Of a DNA stretch of 45,992 nt, positions 38,901 through 45,992 are shown piece after piece; within the stretch, counting starts at the first letter, position 1, and every line of letters starts with the position of its first letter. The stretch lies in assembly GCA_025981645.1 (NCBI GenBank), contig JAICXH010000009.1, positions 1-45,992 on the forward strand, written 5' to 3'. A program made the translations under genes and the position numbers. Source of the DNA: Burkholderiales bacterium (GTDB lineage: Bacteria > Pseudomonadota > Gammaproteobacteria > Burkholderiales > Casimicrobiaceae). The notes under the pieces were generated by a model. It made no database searches, was not told the origin of the DNA, and saw only the letters and a list, made by a program, of their open reading frames with translations.

Positions 38901-41900
38901 CCCCGACGGGATCACCAGCCGCTTCCCGTTCTCGTAGGCGTAGGGGTAGTGGATGAGGTCGGTCGCAGGATCGTAGACGCGGATGCTTATGTCGCGGTTG
39001 CCGAAGATCTCGCGGATCTTATCGCCGACGGCGTCGTAGATGCCCTGGATGTTCAGCTCGGCCGCGAGCGCCGCCTGCACACTGTTGATGATCGCGAGCT
39101 CGGCGTTTCGCTGCTCGGTCTCCTTCAGTAGCCGCTGCGTCTCGTTGAAGAGGCGCGCGTTCTCGAGCGCAACGCTCATGCTGTTGGCAAGCGTCTGCAA
39201 GAGGCGCACGTCCGACTCGGAGAACGCGTGCTCGCGCTCCATGTCCATCAGGCAGATCGCACCGCGCGCCTGGTCGCCCGCGATCAGCGGAACGTGGACC
39301 GCGGATTTCTCCATCCCGGTGCCCGGCACCGTCGACGATCCATAGCGCCGCACCGTCTCCGCCATACCCTCGTTGACGACCAGCGTTTCGCGCGTGCGCA
39401 GCACGTGTGAAGTAAAGCCCTTGTGGAGCGGCTCCGAATCGATCGCGATCCGCTTCCCGTTTTCGTAGGTGTACGGGTAGTGGACGAGGTTCGTTGCCGG
39501 GTCGTAGACGCGAATGCCGACGTCGCGTTTGCCGAAGATCTCGCGGATCTTGTCGCCGACCGCGTCGTAGATCCCCTGGATATTGAGCTCGGCGGCGAGC
39601 GCCGCCTGCACGCTGTTGATGATCGCGAGCTCGGCGTTGCGCTGCTCGGTTTCCTTCAGAAGCCGTTGCGTCTCGTCGAAGAGCCGCGCGTTCTCGAGCG
39701 CGTTGCCGAGCGACGCGGCGATCGTCGTCATGAGACGCACATCGGAATCCGAGAACGCGTTCTCGCGCTCGTAGTTTTCGATTGAGATCGTTCCGAGGAC
39801 GCGATCGGCACTGACGATCGGCACGCGCATCATCGATTTGCTGTTGTCGGTCCCTGGAACCACGGTGATACTCAGCGCCTGGGCTTCCGCCCATGTGTTG
39901 ATCACCAGCGGCTGCTTCGTGCGGCGCATCGTCTCGAACGGGCCGTCGGGTGCCGGGGCGGTCGGCGCGATCGAGAGCCGCTTGCCGTGTTCGTAGACGT
40001 ACAGGTAGTGACTGCGGTTCGCCTTCTCGTCGTACCAGGCGATGACGAGATCGGGGGTCGCAAAGACTTCGCGAAGCTTGTCGCCGACGAGGTCGACGAT
40101 CCCCTGGAAGTGCAGCTCGGAGGCAAGCCCCTGCTGGATCGAGTTGATGATCGCGAGCTCGGCGTTTCGCTGCTCGGTCTCCTTCAGGAGGCGCTGGGTC
40201 TCGTCGAAAAGCCGCGCGTTCTCGAGCGCGACGCTCATGCTGTTCGCGAGCGTCTGCAGGAGCCGGACGTCCGACTCCGAGAACGCGTGCTCGCGCTCGA
40301 GGTCGCTCATCTGGATGAGCCCGCGTGCCTGATCACCGCTGACGAGGGGTACGTAGACGGCGGACTTCTCGGACTCGGTGCCGGCCATCGTGAAGCTGCC
40401 GTACTTCGCCGACACCTCGTCCATCTTCTCGTTGACCAGCAGCGTTTCGCGCGTGCGCAGCACGTGTGCGCCGAAGCCCTTCTCCGACAGGGAATGAGTC
40501 TCGATCGCGATGCGCTTTCCGCTCTCGTAGGTGTACGGGTAGTGGACGAGATTCGTTTTCGGGTCGTAGATGCGGATGCCGATGTCCCGATCGTCGAAAA
40601 TCTCGCGAATCTTGTCGCCGACCGCGTCGTAGATACCCTGGATGTTGAGCTCCGCCGCGAGCGCCGCCTGCACGCTGTTGATGATCGCGAGCTCGGCGTT
40701 CCGTTGCTCGGTTTCCTTCAGCAAACGCTGCGTTTCGTCGAACAGCCGCGCGTTCTCGAGCGCCACCCCCATGCTCGATGCGACGGTCGTCAACAATCGG
40801 ACGTCGGATTCGCTGTACGCGTACTCGCGCTCGAAGCTCTCGACGGTGATGGCACCGAGAACGCGGTCGCTGCCGATGATCGGAACGCTGACGACCGACT
40901 TCGAAACATCGGTTCCCGGAACCACACCGTGCGCTGCAGACTCGGCGACGGTATTGAAGACGAGCGGATCGCGTCGCGCGATCAGCTCGCCCCACCCCTT
41001 CTTCGGCGGCGCCGAAGGAATCGTAAGACGCTCCCCATGCTCGTAGTCGTAGAGGTAGTGGACGATCTTCCGGTCGTGATCGAACCAGCGAATCCCGATG
41101 TCCTCGGTCTTCAGCACCTCGCGGAGCTTGTCGCCGGTGAGGTCGACGATCTTCTGAAAGTCGAGCTCGGCGGCGACCCCTTGCTGGATGCTGTTGATGA
41201 CCGCGAGCTCGGCCGCACGCTGCTCGGTTTCTTTCAGGAGCCGCTGCGTCTCGTCGAAAAGCCTGGCATTTTCGAGTGCCGTTCCGAGCGACGCGGCGAC
41301 GGTCGTCAGCAGCCGGATCTCGGATTCGCCGAACGCGTTCTCGCGCTCGTGATTCTCGATCGAGACATCGCCGAGGAAGCGCTCGCCGCTGACGATCGGA
41401 ACGGAGATCATCGACTTCGCGGTATCCGTGCCCGAAATGGTTCCGGACGCGAGACGCTTGAAATCGGCACGATCGTTGAATACCGCCGGGGTGCGGGTGT
41501 TCATCAGGATCCCGTAAAGGCCCCCAGGTCGAGGTGCCATCGGCGGAAGCGTTAGGCGTTTGCCGTGCTCGCAGGCATACATGAAATGCGCGAGATTCGC
41601 TTTCTCGTCGTACCACGAGATGCCAAGATCGCGCGTTGCGAACACCTCGCGCAGCTTGTCCCCGACAAGATCGACGATCGCCTGGAAGTGAAGCTCCGCG
41701 GCGAGCCCCCGCTGGATCGAATTGATGATCGCGAGCTCGGCGTTGCGTTGCTCCAAACCGGCGTTCGACGCCGCGAGCTCCGTGGTGCGCTTCGCGACCT
41801 TCGCTTCGAGTCCTTCGGCCCACTCGGCGTTGTCGAGTGCGACCGCAGCCTGGTTCGCGAGCGTGCCGAGGAGATCGCGATCGACTTCGGTGAAGCGGCC

Positions 41901-43706
41901 GTAGGCGCCGTCGATGTCGGCATAGAGATAACCGGCGATCCGGTTGCCGGAAACCAATGGCGCGACGATCGTCGAGCGCTGCGCGGGCGCGGGCCCTTTC
42001 TCCGGGGCGAACGCAAGCTGCGCAAGGCCAGCGGTGCGCGCGATATCGAGCTCCGCCTCGACCTCGCGCAGCAGAGCGGCGGTATCCTCGCCGTGAGGGA
42101 CGAGCGAATCGGCGATGATTCGCCGACCGCCGTCTTCGAGGATCAGAAGGACGCGCTCACCGCCGGTGAGCTCGGTCGCCTCCTCGACGATGAAGGTTCG
42201 AATCTCCTCGGGAGTCCGCAGCGCGTTCAGCCGCAACCCGGTCTCTGCAAGACGCTCGAACGGCTCGCGGACATCCGACTCGGAGGCAAGATGCGCGTAG
42301 CGCTTCGCGCGGGGAAGGCGCCGGTTCGCGGGGTCCGCGAGCCACGCCAAGACAATCTCGCGGTTGGCTGCGACTTTATTGAGAACGTTGCGGCGAAGAC
42401 CCTCGTCGCGCTGGTGCGCGATGCTCTTGATGAGGAACCCGTAGGCTCGCGCGAGTGCCGCGTGCGCCTCGCGGCCGCGCCCGTTGGCGGCGAGCGCCTG
42501 CGCGTGGCGCCACCAGATACCCTGCCTGCCGGAGTCATGAATATGCGGATAGCCGAGCCGGCGATGCAATTCCGTCGCGCGGCTCGTCGTGGCCAGCGCC
42601 GCCTTCGTGTCGCCGAGGGTGAGCAGCGCGTTCGCCTGCGAGGTCAGTGCGTCGAGTTCGTCGGGGGCCATCCGGCGCTCGTGCGCGATCGCGGCCGACC
42701 GCCCGAATTCGCGGACGGCCCTGACGGCGTCGCCCTCCCAAAGAGCGAGACTGCCGTACGGTCCGACAAGGAGGAAATCACGATCCGGTTCGTCGAGGCC
42801 CTCCGCCATTTCCTCGAGGTGACACAGATGCCCTCGCGCCGCGGCGGAATCGCCGCTCCGGCAACACACCTCGACGAGGTTGGCGACGACGACGGCCTCG
42901 TTCCGGGAGTTCCCGATGCGGCGCTCGATGGCAGCCGATTCCTCTTGCAGGCGAATCGCGTGCCGGTAGAGACCCAGTTCGAGGTAGCGGATACCGAGGT
43001 TGTTCAGCGCACCGCTGCGCCGCGCGAGCGCCTCCCCGTGCTCGAACGCGGCAATCGCCTGCCTCAGATGCCGCATGCCGTCCGCCGTGTCCGCGTCCGC
43101 GGTGCCGATCGCCATCAGCGCGCCGCCGACCCCGACGGCGTCCCCGGCGGCGCGGCAGAGCTCGAGCGCCTTGCGAGCGCTTCGTTGCAGCCCGGCGTGC
43201 CGGCCCCGACGCCACTCGACGATCGCGACGACCCGGTGCGCGCGTCCCTCTCCGGCGAGGTCCGTCAGGTCGTGAAAGAGCGACGACGCCGCACTCGCAT
43301 CCCGCAGGGCGCGCTCGTGCGCCTCCGCGCGCAGCGCGACTTCGGCGCTTCCGAGGAGCGCCTTCGCGACCAGTCGCCGGTCGCGGCTCCTGCGCGCGTA
43401 CGCGAGTGCGCGCTTCGCGACCTCGACCGCTTCCTCGACGTGTCCACGGCGAGCTTCGACCTGGGCGGAGACATCGAGCGCCTGCGCGTGTGCGGCCGAT
43501 GAGCCGTCCTTCGCGGCGATGCGACCCATCGCGAAGACGTTTTTCGACGCGGCCTCGAAATCACCGCGATCGAGCGCTGCCAGCGCCCGCTCGCCCAGTT
43601 TCGCAAGGTTCTTCTCGCCGGATCGCGCCGACGATGCGGATCGCGGCGCCACGCGCGATCGTGGCGCGCGCGCGGCAAGCCGTGATGACGACGAAATCGA
43701 GGCCAT
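35955..43706 (-). CDS. Giant TPR / nine-GAF / hybrid histidine kinase with two receivers
   Basis: This 2583-residue cytoplasmic sensor has no membrane segment. Order: Ser/Arg-rich leader, TPR helices (about 25-450), one divergent GAF (about 485-650), eight homologous GAF domains in tandem (about 662-2070), HisKA with H2081 in MSHELRTPLNAIIGF, HATPase (KQIILNLLGNAAKFTHRG, TGIGM, GGTGLGLSI), then two receivers with D2392 and D2514. Each tandem GAF ends in a near-identical linker helix (ALENARLFDETQRLLKETEQ). GGAGG lies six bases before the ATG at 43706; a longer frame to 43823 was not used. It leads an operon with two receivers and a cyclase downstream. The GAF ligands are unknown. Confidence 0.93.
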   Translation of the reverse strand: MASISSSSRLAARAPRSRVAPRSASSARSGEKNLAKLGERALAALDRGDFEAASKNVFAMGRIAAKDGSSAAHAQALDVSAQVEARRGHVEEAVEVAKRALAYARRSRDRRLVAKALLGSAEVALRAEAHERALRDASAASSLFHDLTDLAGEGRAHRVVAIVEWRRGRHAGLQRSARKALELCRAAGDAVGVGGALMAIGTADADTADGMRHLRQAIAAFEHGEALARRSGALNNLGIRYLELGLYRHAIRLQEESAAIERRIGNSRNEAVVVANLVEVCCRSGDSAAARGHLCHLEEMAEGLDEPDRDFLLVGPYGSLALWEGDAVRAVREFGRSAAIAHERRMAPDELDALTSQANALLTLGDTKAALATTSRATELHRRLGYPHIHDSGRQGIWWRHAQALAANGRGREAHAALARAYGFLIKSIAHQRDEGLRRNVLNKVAANREIVLAWLADPANRRLPRAKRYAHLASESDVREPFERLAETGLRLNALRTPEEIRTFIVEEATELTGGERVLLILEDGGRRIIADSLVPHGEDTAALLREVEAELDIARTAGLAQLAFAPEKGPAPAQRSTIVAPLVSGNRIAGYLYADIDGAYGRFTEVDRDLLGTLANQAAVALDNAEWAEGLEAKVAKRTTELAASNAGLEQRNAELAIINSIQRGLAAELHFQAIVDLVGDKLREVFATRDLGISWYDEKANLAHFMYACEHGKRLTLPPMAPRPGGLYGILMNTRTPAVFNDRADFKRLASGTISGTDTAKSMISVPIVSGERFLGDVSIENHERENAFGESEIRLLTTVAASLGTALENARLFDETQRLLKETEQRAAELAVINSIQQGVAAELDFQKIVDLTGDKLREVLKTEDIGIRWFDHDRKIVHYLYDYEHGERLTIPSAPPKKGWGELIARRDPLVFNTVAESAAHGVVPGTDVSKSVVSVPIIGSDRVLGAITVESFEREYAYSESDVRLLTTVASSMGVALENARLFDETQRLLKETEQRNAELAIINSVQAALAAELNIQGIYDAVGDKIREIFDDRDIGIRIYDPKTNLVHYPYTYESGKRIAIETHSLSEKGFGAHVLRTRETLLVNEKMDEVSAKYGSFTMAGTESEKSAVYVPLVSGDQARGLIQMSDLEREHAFSESDVRLLQTLANSMSVALENARLFDETQRLLKETEQRNAELAIINSIQQGLASELHFQGIVDLVGDKLREVFATPDLVIAWYDEKANRSHYLYVYEHGKRLSIAPTAPAPDGPFETMRRTKQPLVINTWAEAQALSITVVPGTDNSKSMMRVPIVSADRVLGTISIENYERENAFSDSDVRLMTTIAASLGNALENARLFDETQRLLKETEQRNAELAIINSVQAALAAELNIQGIYDAVGDKIREIFGKRDVGIRVYDPATNLVHYPYTYENGKRIAIDSEPLHKGFTSHVLRTRETLVVNEGMAETVRRYGSSTVPGTGMEKSAVHVPLIAGDQARGAICLMDMEREHAFSESDVRLLQTLANSMSVALENARLFNETQRLLKETEQRNAELAIINSVQAALAAELNIQGIYDAVGDKIREIFGNRDISIRVYDPATDLIHYPYAYENGKRLVIPSGPLGGTGFAAYVLRTRETLVINENMRLMLEEYGSYILPGTTEDKSAVFVPMVAGDQARGVIALADVESEHAFSESDVRLLQTLANSMSVALENARLFNETQRLLKETEQRNAELAIINSVQAALASELNVQGIYDAVGDKVREVFHHTDMSIRVLDPRTGLVHYPYTYENGKALSIAAHPLRDGGITGHVIRTREPLVINRDMEGALVRYGSSVLPGTEMAKSSVHVPLIVAGEVRGLVTLSNMQREDAFGESDVRLLQTLASTMTVALESARLFDETQRLLKETEQGKAELAIINSVQVALASKLDEHAIYDLVGEKLCELFHDTQGISLASFDLARNLRHYHYFMEHGKRHELPDETIAALSHHLIRTRQTLAINEKFDERMAELGIEVELVPGTAPTKCMLRVPIIVGGEVRGVIGLENVDRENAFSESDVRLVTTLASGMSVALESARLFAETQEARTVAEHANRAKSTFLANMSHELRTPLNAIIGFTRIVRRKAEGALPEKQTDNLDKVLTSAEHLLSLINTVLDIAKIEAGRMDVTASDFDPVQLADQCVTTAAPLLKPGVTLAKAYASGLARVHSDQEKIKQIILNLLGNAAKFTHRGTITVGAATAGDRLTVTVTDTGIGMTPEAIGRIFEEFQQADTSTTRKYGGTGLGLSISRSLARLLGGDITVTSEVDRGSTFTLTVPLRYSERAEVVAASVAAAAAVTTTVEAPAPRVDAGASEPAAITADDRAAAPLVLAIDDNPNDIEILKENLAEAGFRVVGAQGGEEGIARAKALHPKAITLDVMMPQKDGWEVLYDLKADPATREIPVVMLTIVDKKALGFALGAADYLMKPFDAEAVIAALKRVAQRNGGTAPKRILVADDDPDVIDLVTQLLGEHYEIEAVADGEAAMEALARRRPDAILLDLMMPGLDGFGVIGRLRSDPALRSIPVVVLTAKSLSAEESEGLNASVARIIQKQGLAGEALIREIEGVLK
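37530..41735 (-). repeat. Eight tandem GAF-coding units of 516-536 bases
   Basis: The antisense image of the linker coding AELAIINS recurs near 41721, 41191, 40675, 40141, 39612, 39081, 38548 and 38012, a period of 516-536 bases. Units fall into two types at the protein level: one with IVDLVGDKLREVF (units 1, 4 and, more loosely, 2) and one with IYDAVGDKIREIF (units 3, 5, 6, 7). The last unit is most divergent. The linkers are the most conserved parts. Confidence 0.9.
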
Positions 43707-43831
43707 GCGTTCCCTCCGGCACACCGGAACTCGGAAACGCGGTGGCGCCGCCTCCTCTCCGGGACGCCCGATGTTGCGGCGGCGGCCGCGACCGGTCAAG
43801 CGGCCCAATCGGCCGCGGGCCAATGAACCGC

Positions 43832-44956
43832 TCAGCGGCTCGCGGCGAGCGCGACGATCACGTTGATCTCCTTGCCGTCGCGCAGCACGCCGAGGCGCAC
43901 GCGCGCGCCCGGGTTGAAGTCGTCGAGGCGCGCCTGCAGCCGCGACGGGCTCGTTACCGGCTTGCCGTCGATCGACACGATGACGTCTCCCGGGATGATC
44001 GATCCCCGTTCGAGCTTCGCCCCACGCAAGCCCGCTGCGGCGGCAGGGCCGCGCGGAGTCACTTTCAGCACGAACACACCCTCGACACCGAGCCGCGAGC
44101 TCAGCAGGTCGTTGAGATCGGGGTCGATCTCGATGCCGAGCGTCGGACGCGTGTAATGGCCGTGCTCGATCAGCGCGGTGACGACGCGGTTGATCGTGTC
44201 CGCGGGAATTGCGAAGCCAATCCCGGCCGATGCCCCGCTCGGGCTGAAGATCGCCGTGTCCATGCCGATGAGACGCCCCGCACTGTCGAGAAGCGGGCCG
44301 CCGGAGTTGCCCGGGTTGATCGCGGCGTCGGTCTGGATCAGGTGCTCGATCGTGTTGCCATTGTCGTCGTCGATCGAGCGGTCGATCGCCGAGACGATGC
44401 CGGTGGTCAGCGTCCAGTCGAGGCCGAACGGATTGCCGATCGCGTAGACCTGCTGACCGACCCGGAGATCGTGGCTGGTGCCGAGCGGCAACGCAGGCGG
44501 CGGGTTGGATGGCACGCGAATCCGCAACACCGCAATATCGTGGAACTGGCTCGCGCCGACGAGCGTCGCCGCGTAGTCACGGCCGTCGTTCAGACGCACG
44601 CTGGCGGCCGACGCGCCGGCAATCACGTGGTAATTGGTGATGACGTGGCCGGCATCGTCCCATATGATGCCCGAACCCGTGCCGCGCGGTATGGTGCGAA
44701 CGTTGCGCGACCACAGGTCGCGCACGCGCTCCGACGTCGAGATGTAGACGACCGAGCGCTTCGATTTCTCGAAGACGTCGATCGTGCGCTGTTCGTCGGC
44801 GGCGAGCGGACCGCGCGGCGTGACCGGGCGCGCGTGAGCGACGGAAGGCGTCACGGCCGCGGCGACGAAAGAGAAGAGCAACGCGCCGGCGAGCGTGCCG
44901 GTGAGCGCGCCGCCGGCGACGCGGCGCGAATGCGCAGGTTCAATGCGGGGACGCAT
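43832..44956 (-). CDS. HtrA/DegQ-type serine protease with PDZ domain
   Basis: This periplasmic quality-control protease has an N-terminal hydrophobic signal or anchor (residues 14-41 from the ATG at 44956), then a trypsin-like domain with H110 (TNYHVIA), D140 (FHDIAVL) and S218 (NPGNSGGP), then one PDZ domain (VFVLKVTPRGPAAAAGL, SIIPGDVIVSIDGKPV). One PDZ and a possible anchor make it closer to DegS than to two-PDZ DegP. An upstream ATG at 44989 would add 11 residues. Either start lies inside or against the divergent nnrS start. The kinase gene begins 125 bases downstream on the same strand. Confidence 0.92.
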   Translation of the reverse strand: MRPRIEPAHSRRVAGGALTGTLAGALLFSFVAAAVTPSVAHARPVTPRGPLAADEQRTIDVFEKSKRSVVYISTSERVRDLWSRNVRTIPRGTGSGIIWDDAGHVITNYHVIAGASAASVRLNDGRDYAATLVGASQFHDIAVLRIRVPSNPPPALPLGTSHDLRVGQQVYAIGNPFGLDWTLTTGIVSAIDRSIDDDNGNTIEHLIQTDAAINPGNSGGPLLDSAGRLIGMDTAIFSPSGASAGIGFAIPADTINRVVTALIEHGHYTRPTLGIEIDPDLNDLLSSRLGVEGVFVLKVTPRGPAAAAGLRGAKLERGSIIPGDVIVSIDGKPVTSPSRLQARLDDFNPGARVRLGVLRDGKEINVIVALAASR

Positions 44957-45992
44957 GGGCAGGCTGATTCGCACGATCAACGCATTCATTCTACCGGCGG
45001 CGGGATTGTCGCCGAAAATTCCGCACCGCTGGTTCTTCCCCGCGGCCGCGGTCTACGCGGCTCTGGCGCTCCCGGTGTCGGTGCTCGCGATGCAGGGCTC
45101 GATTCCCGGCCCAGCGGCGCTCGCGAACCCGCTCGGGCATGCGCACGAGATGCTGGTCGGCTTCGCGCTGGGCGTCGTCGCGGGCTACCAGCTTCCGCTG
45201 ATGGCGCGCAGCCGCCTCATCGCCATGTTCGGGCTCTGGCTCGCCGGCCGCGCGCTGTTCCTCGCGTTTCCCGCAAGTCTCGCCACATCGGCGGCCGATA
45301 TCGCGTTCGCGCTGATCCTCGCCGCACACATCGCCCCGCGTCTTTTCGTCGCCGCGAAGAAGCTGCGCAACCTCGCACTGCCGCTCGTGCTGTCGGGGCT
45401 CTGCGTCGCCGCTGCGCTGTTCGACGCGTTCCTGTATGTAGCGCTCGTCGTCCCGCTGCAGGCGGTGGTGCTCGCGTTCGTGCTGCTCCTCTGCGCATTG
45501 ATGCTCTTCATGGGCGGGCGCATCCTCGCTCCCGCCGTCGCCGGCCAGTTCTATCGCCAGGGACAGAACCTCGCGGCGCGAGTCCAGCCGCGTATCGAAG
45601 CGGCGCTGCTGATCCTGGTCGGCATCGCCATTGTTGCCACGGGGCTTCCCGCAGCGGGTGTGATCGCCCGCGCCGCCTGCATCGCGGCGGGCATCGTCGC
45701 CGTCGTCCGCCTCGCGCGCTGGCGCATCTGGGAATGCCGGGGACGGCCCGATCTCGCATGCCTCGGCGTTGGCTACGCATGGCTCGCGCTCGGTCTCGTT
45801 GCGCTCGGCGCGAGCGAGACCGGGCCGCTTCGCACCGCCGCGATCCACTGCATCACCGTCGGTGCGCTCGGCACGCTGACCTTCAACGTGATGGCGGGGA
45901 CGGTCATGCTGCGCGCCCGCCTCGAGCGCGCCAGCGAGCCGCGACTCGTCTGGGGAACGGCGCTGATCGCTGCGGCGGCCGTGCTTCGCATC
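44955..45992 (+). CDS. nnrS: NnrS family membrane protein, 3' end outside window
   Basis: The plus strand stays open to the window edge and encodes at least 346 residues of a multi-pass membrane protein. HRWFFPAAAVYAALALP, NPLGHAHEMLVGFALGVVAG and IHCITVGALGTLTFNVMAG are NnrS hallmarks, with conserved histidines inside membrane helices. NnrS is a haem- and copper-containing protein that helps cells resist nitric oxide stress. The start is uncertain: ATG at 44943 or 44955, or TTG at 45006. The ATG at 44955 overlaps the complementary ATG of the protease gene (CATG), so the two genes begin head-to-head with no gap. Confidence 0.88.
   Translation, partial: MGRLIRTINAFILPAAGLSPKIPHRWFFPAAAVYAALALPVSVLAMQGSIPGPAALANPLGHAHEMLVGFALGVVAGYQLPLMARSRLIAMFGLWLAGRALFLAFPASLATSAADIAFALILAAHIAPRLFVAAKKLRNLALPLVLSGLCVAAALFDAFLYVALVVPLQAVVLAFVLLLCALMLFMGGRILAPAVAGQFYRQGQNLAARVQPRIEAALLILVGIAIVATGLPAAGVIARAACIAAGIVAVVRLARWRIWECRGRPDLACLGVGYAWLALGLVALGASETGPLRTAAIHCITVGALGTLTFNVMAGTVMLRARLERASEPRLVWGTALIAAAAVLRI

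Noticed and set aside
36246-39131. 961-codon plus-strand frame inside the kinase gene
   Set aside because: It is antisense to the GAF repeats and repeats with the same period. The kinase frame has clear domains throughout.
37530-41735. CRISPR-like or satellite repeat reading of the 516-536 base periodicity
   Set aside because: Units are long, coding and in one frame. They are protein domain duplications.

Overview
The window is 46 kb of very GC-rich chromosome from what looks like a soil or water betaproteobacterium, probably Burkholderiales or a close relative. The grounds are the heat-shock block hrcA-hemH-grpE-dnaK beside nadK and recN, a textbook sigma-32 promoter in front of grpE, an HMT1/ATM1-type ABC exporter, a ybhP-clsB pair, NnrS, and a homogentisate operon. 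Nearly all sequence is coding, no gap exceeds 300 bases, and many genes overlap by ATGA or GTGA. No rRNA, CRISPR array, integrase or transposase was seen.

Layout. 1-7.8 kb: housekeeping block of dnaK (cut by the window edge), grpE, hemH and hrcA on the minus strand, nadK and recN on the plus strand, then a PBP7-type D,D-endopeptidase. 7.9-12.2 kb: ABC exporter, clsB, a ybhP-like nuclease/phosphatase, tRNA-His(GTG) and tRNA-Arg(TCT). 12.2-16.3 kb: a one-piece class III cyclase/STAND ATPase/TPR regulator, an orphan lipoprotein and a GntR/FCD regulator. The GntR gene faces a short operon made of the C-terminal remnant of an ABC permease and an L-arabinonate-type dehydratase, with a perfect palindrome between them.

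18.4-31.8 kb is an aromatic-degradation locus centred on homogentisate. A tightly packed minus-strand operon runs MBL-fold protein, MhaA-like flavin hydroxylase, DUF2783 protein (MhaB-like), hmgA, fahA, MFS transporter, arylamine N-acetyltransferase, alpha/beta hydrolase. A divergent plus-strand operon runs iclR, a sulfatase/phosphonate monoesterase, a KPR-like reductase and hppD. Two routes therefore meet at homogentisate: 3-hydroxyphenylacetate through the hydroxylase pair, and tyrosine through HPPD. HmgA and FahA then open and cleave the ring product. Maleylacetoacetate isomerase is not in the window.

31.8-43.7 kb is the most unusual part. It is a minus-strand signalling operon led by a 2583-residue hybrid histidine kinase with N-terminal TPRs, nine GAF domains (eight of them tandem copies), HisKA, HATPase and two receiver domains. 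Two low-GC genes of unknown function follow. Next come a stand-alone receiver and a receiver fused to a tandem class III cyclase that resembles soluble adenylyl cyclase but lacks the P-loop ATPase. I read this as a phosphorelay that probably controls cyclic-nucleotide synthesis, interrupted by a small foreign insert. The window ends with an HtrA-type protease whose start overlaps head-to-head with a truncated nnrS.
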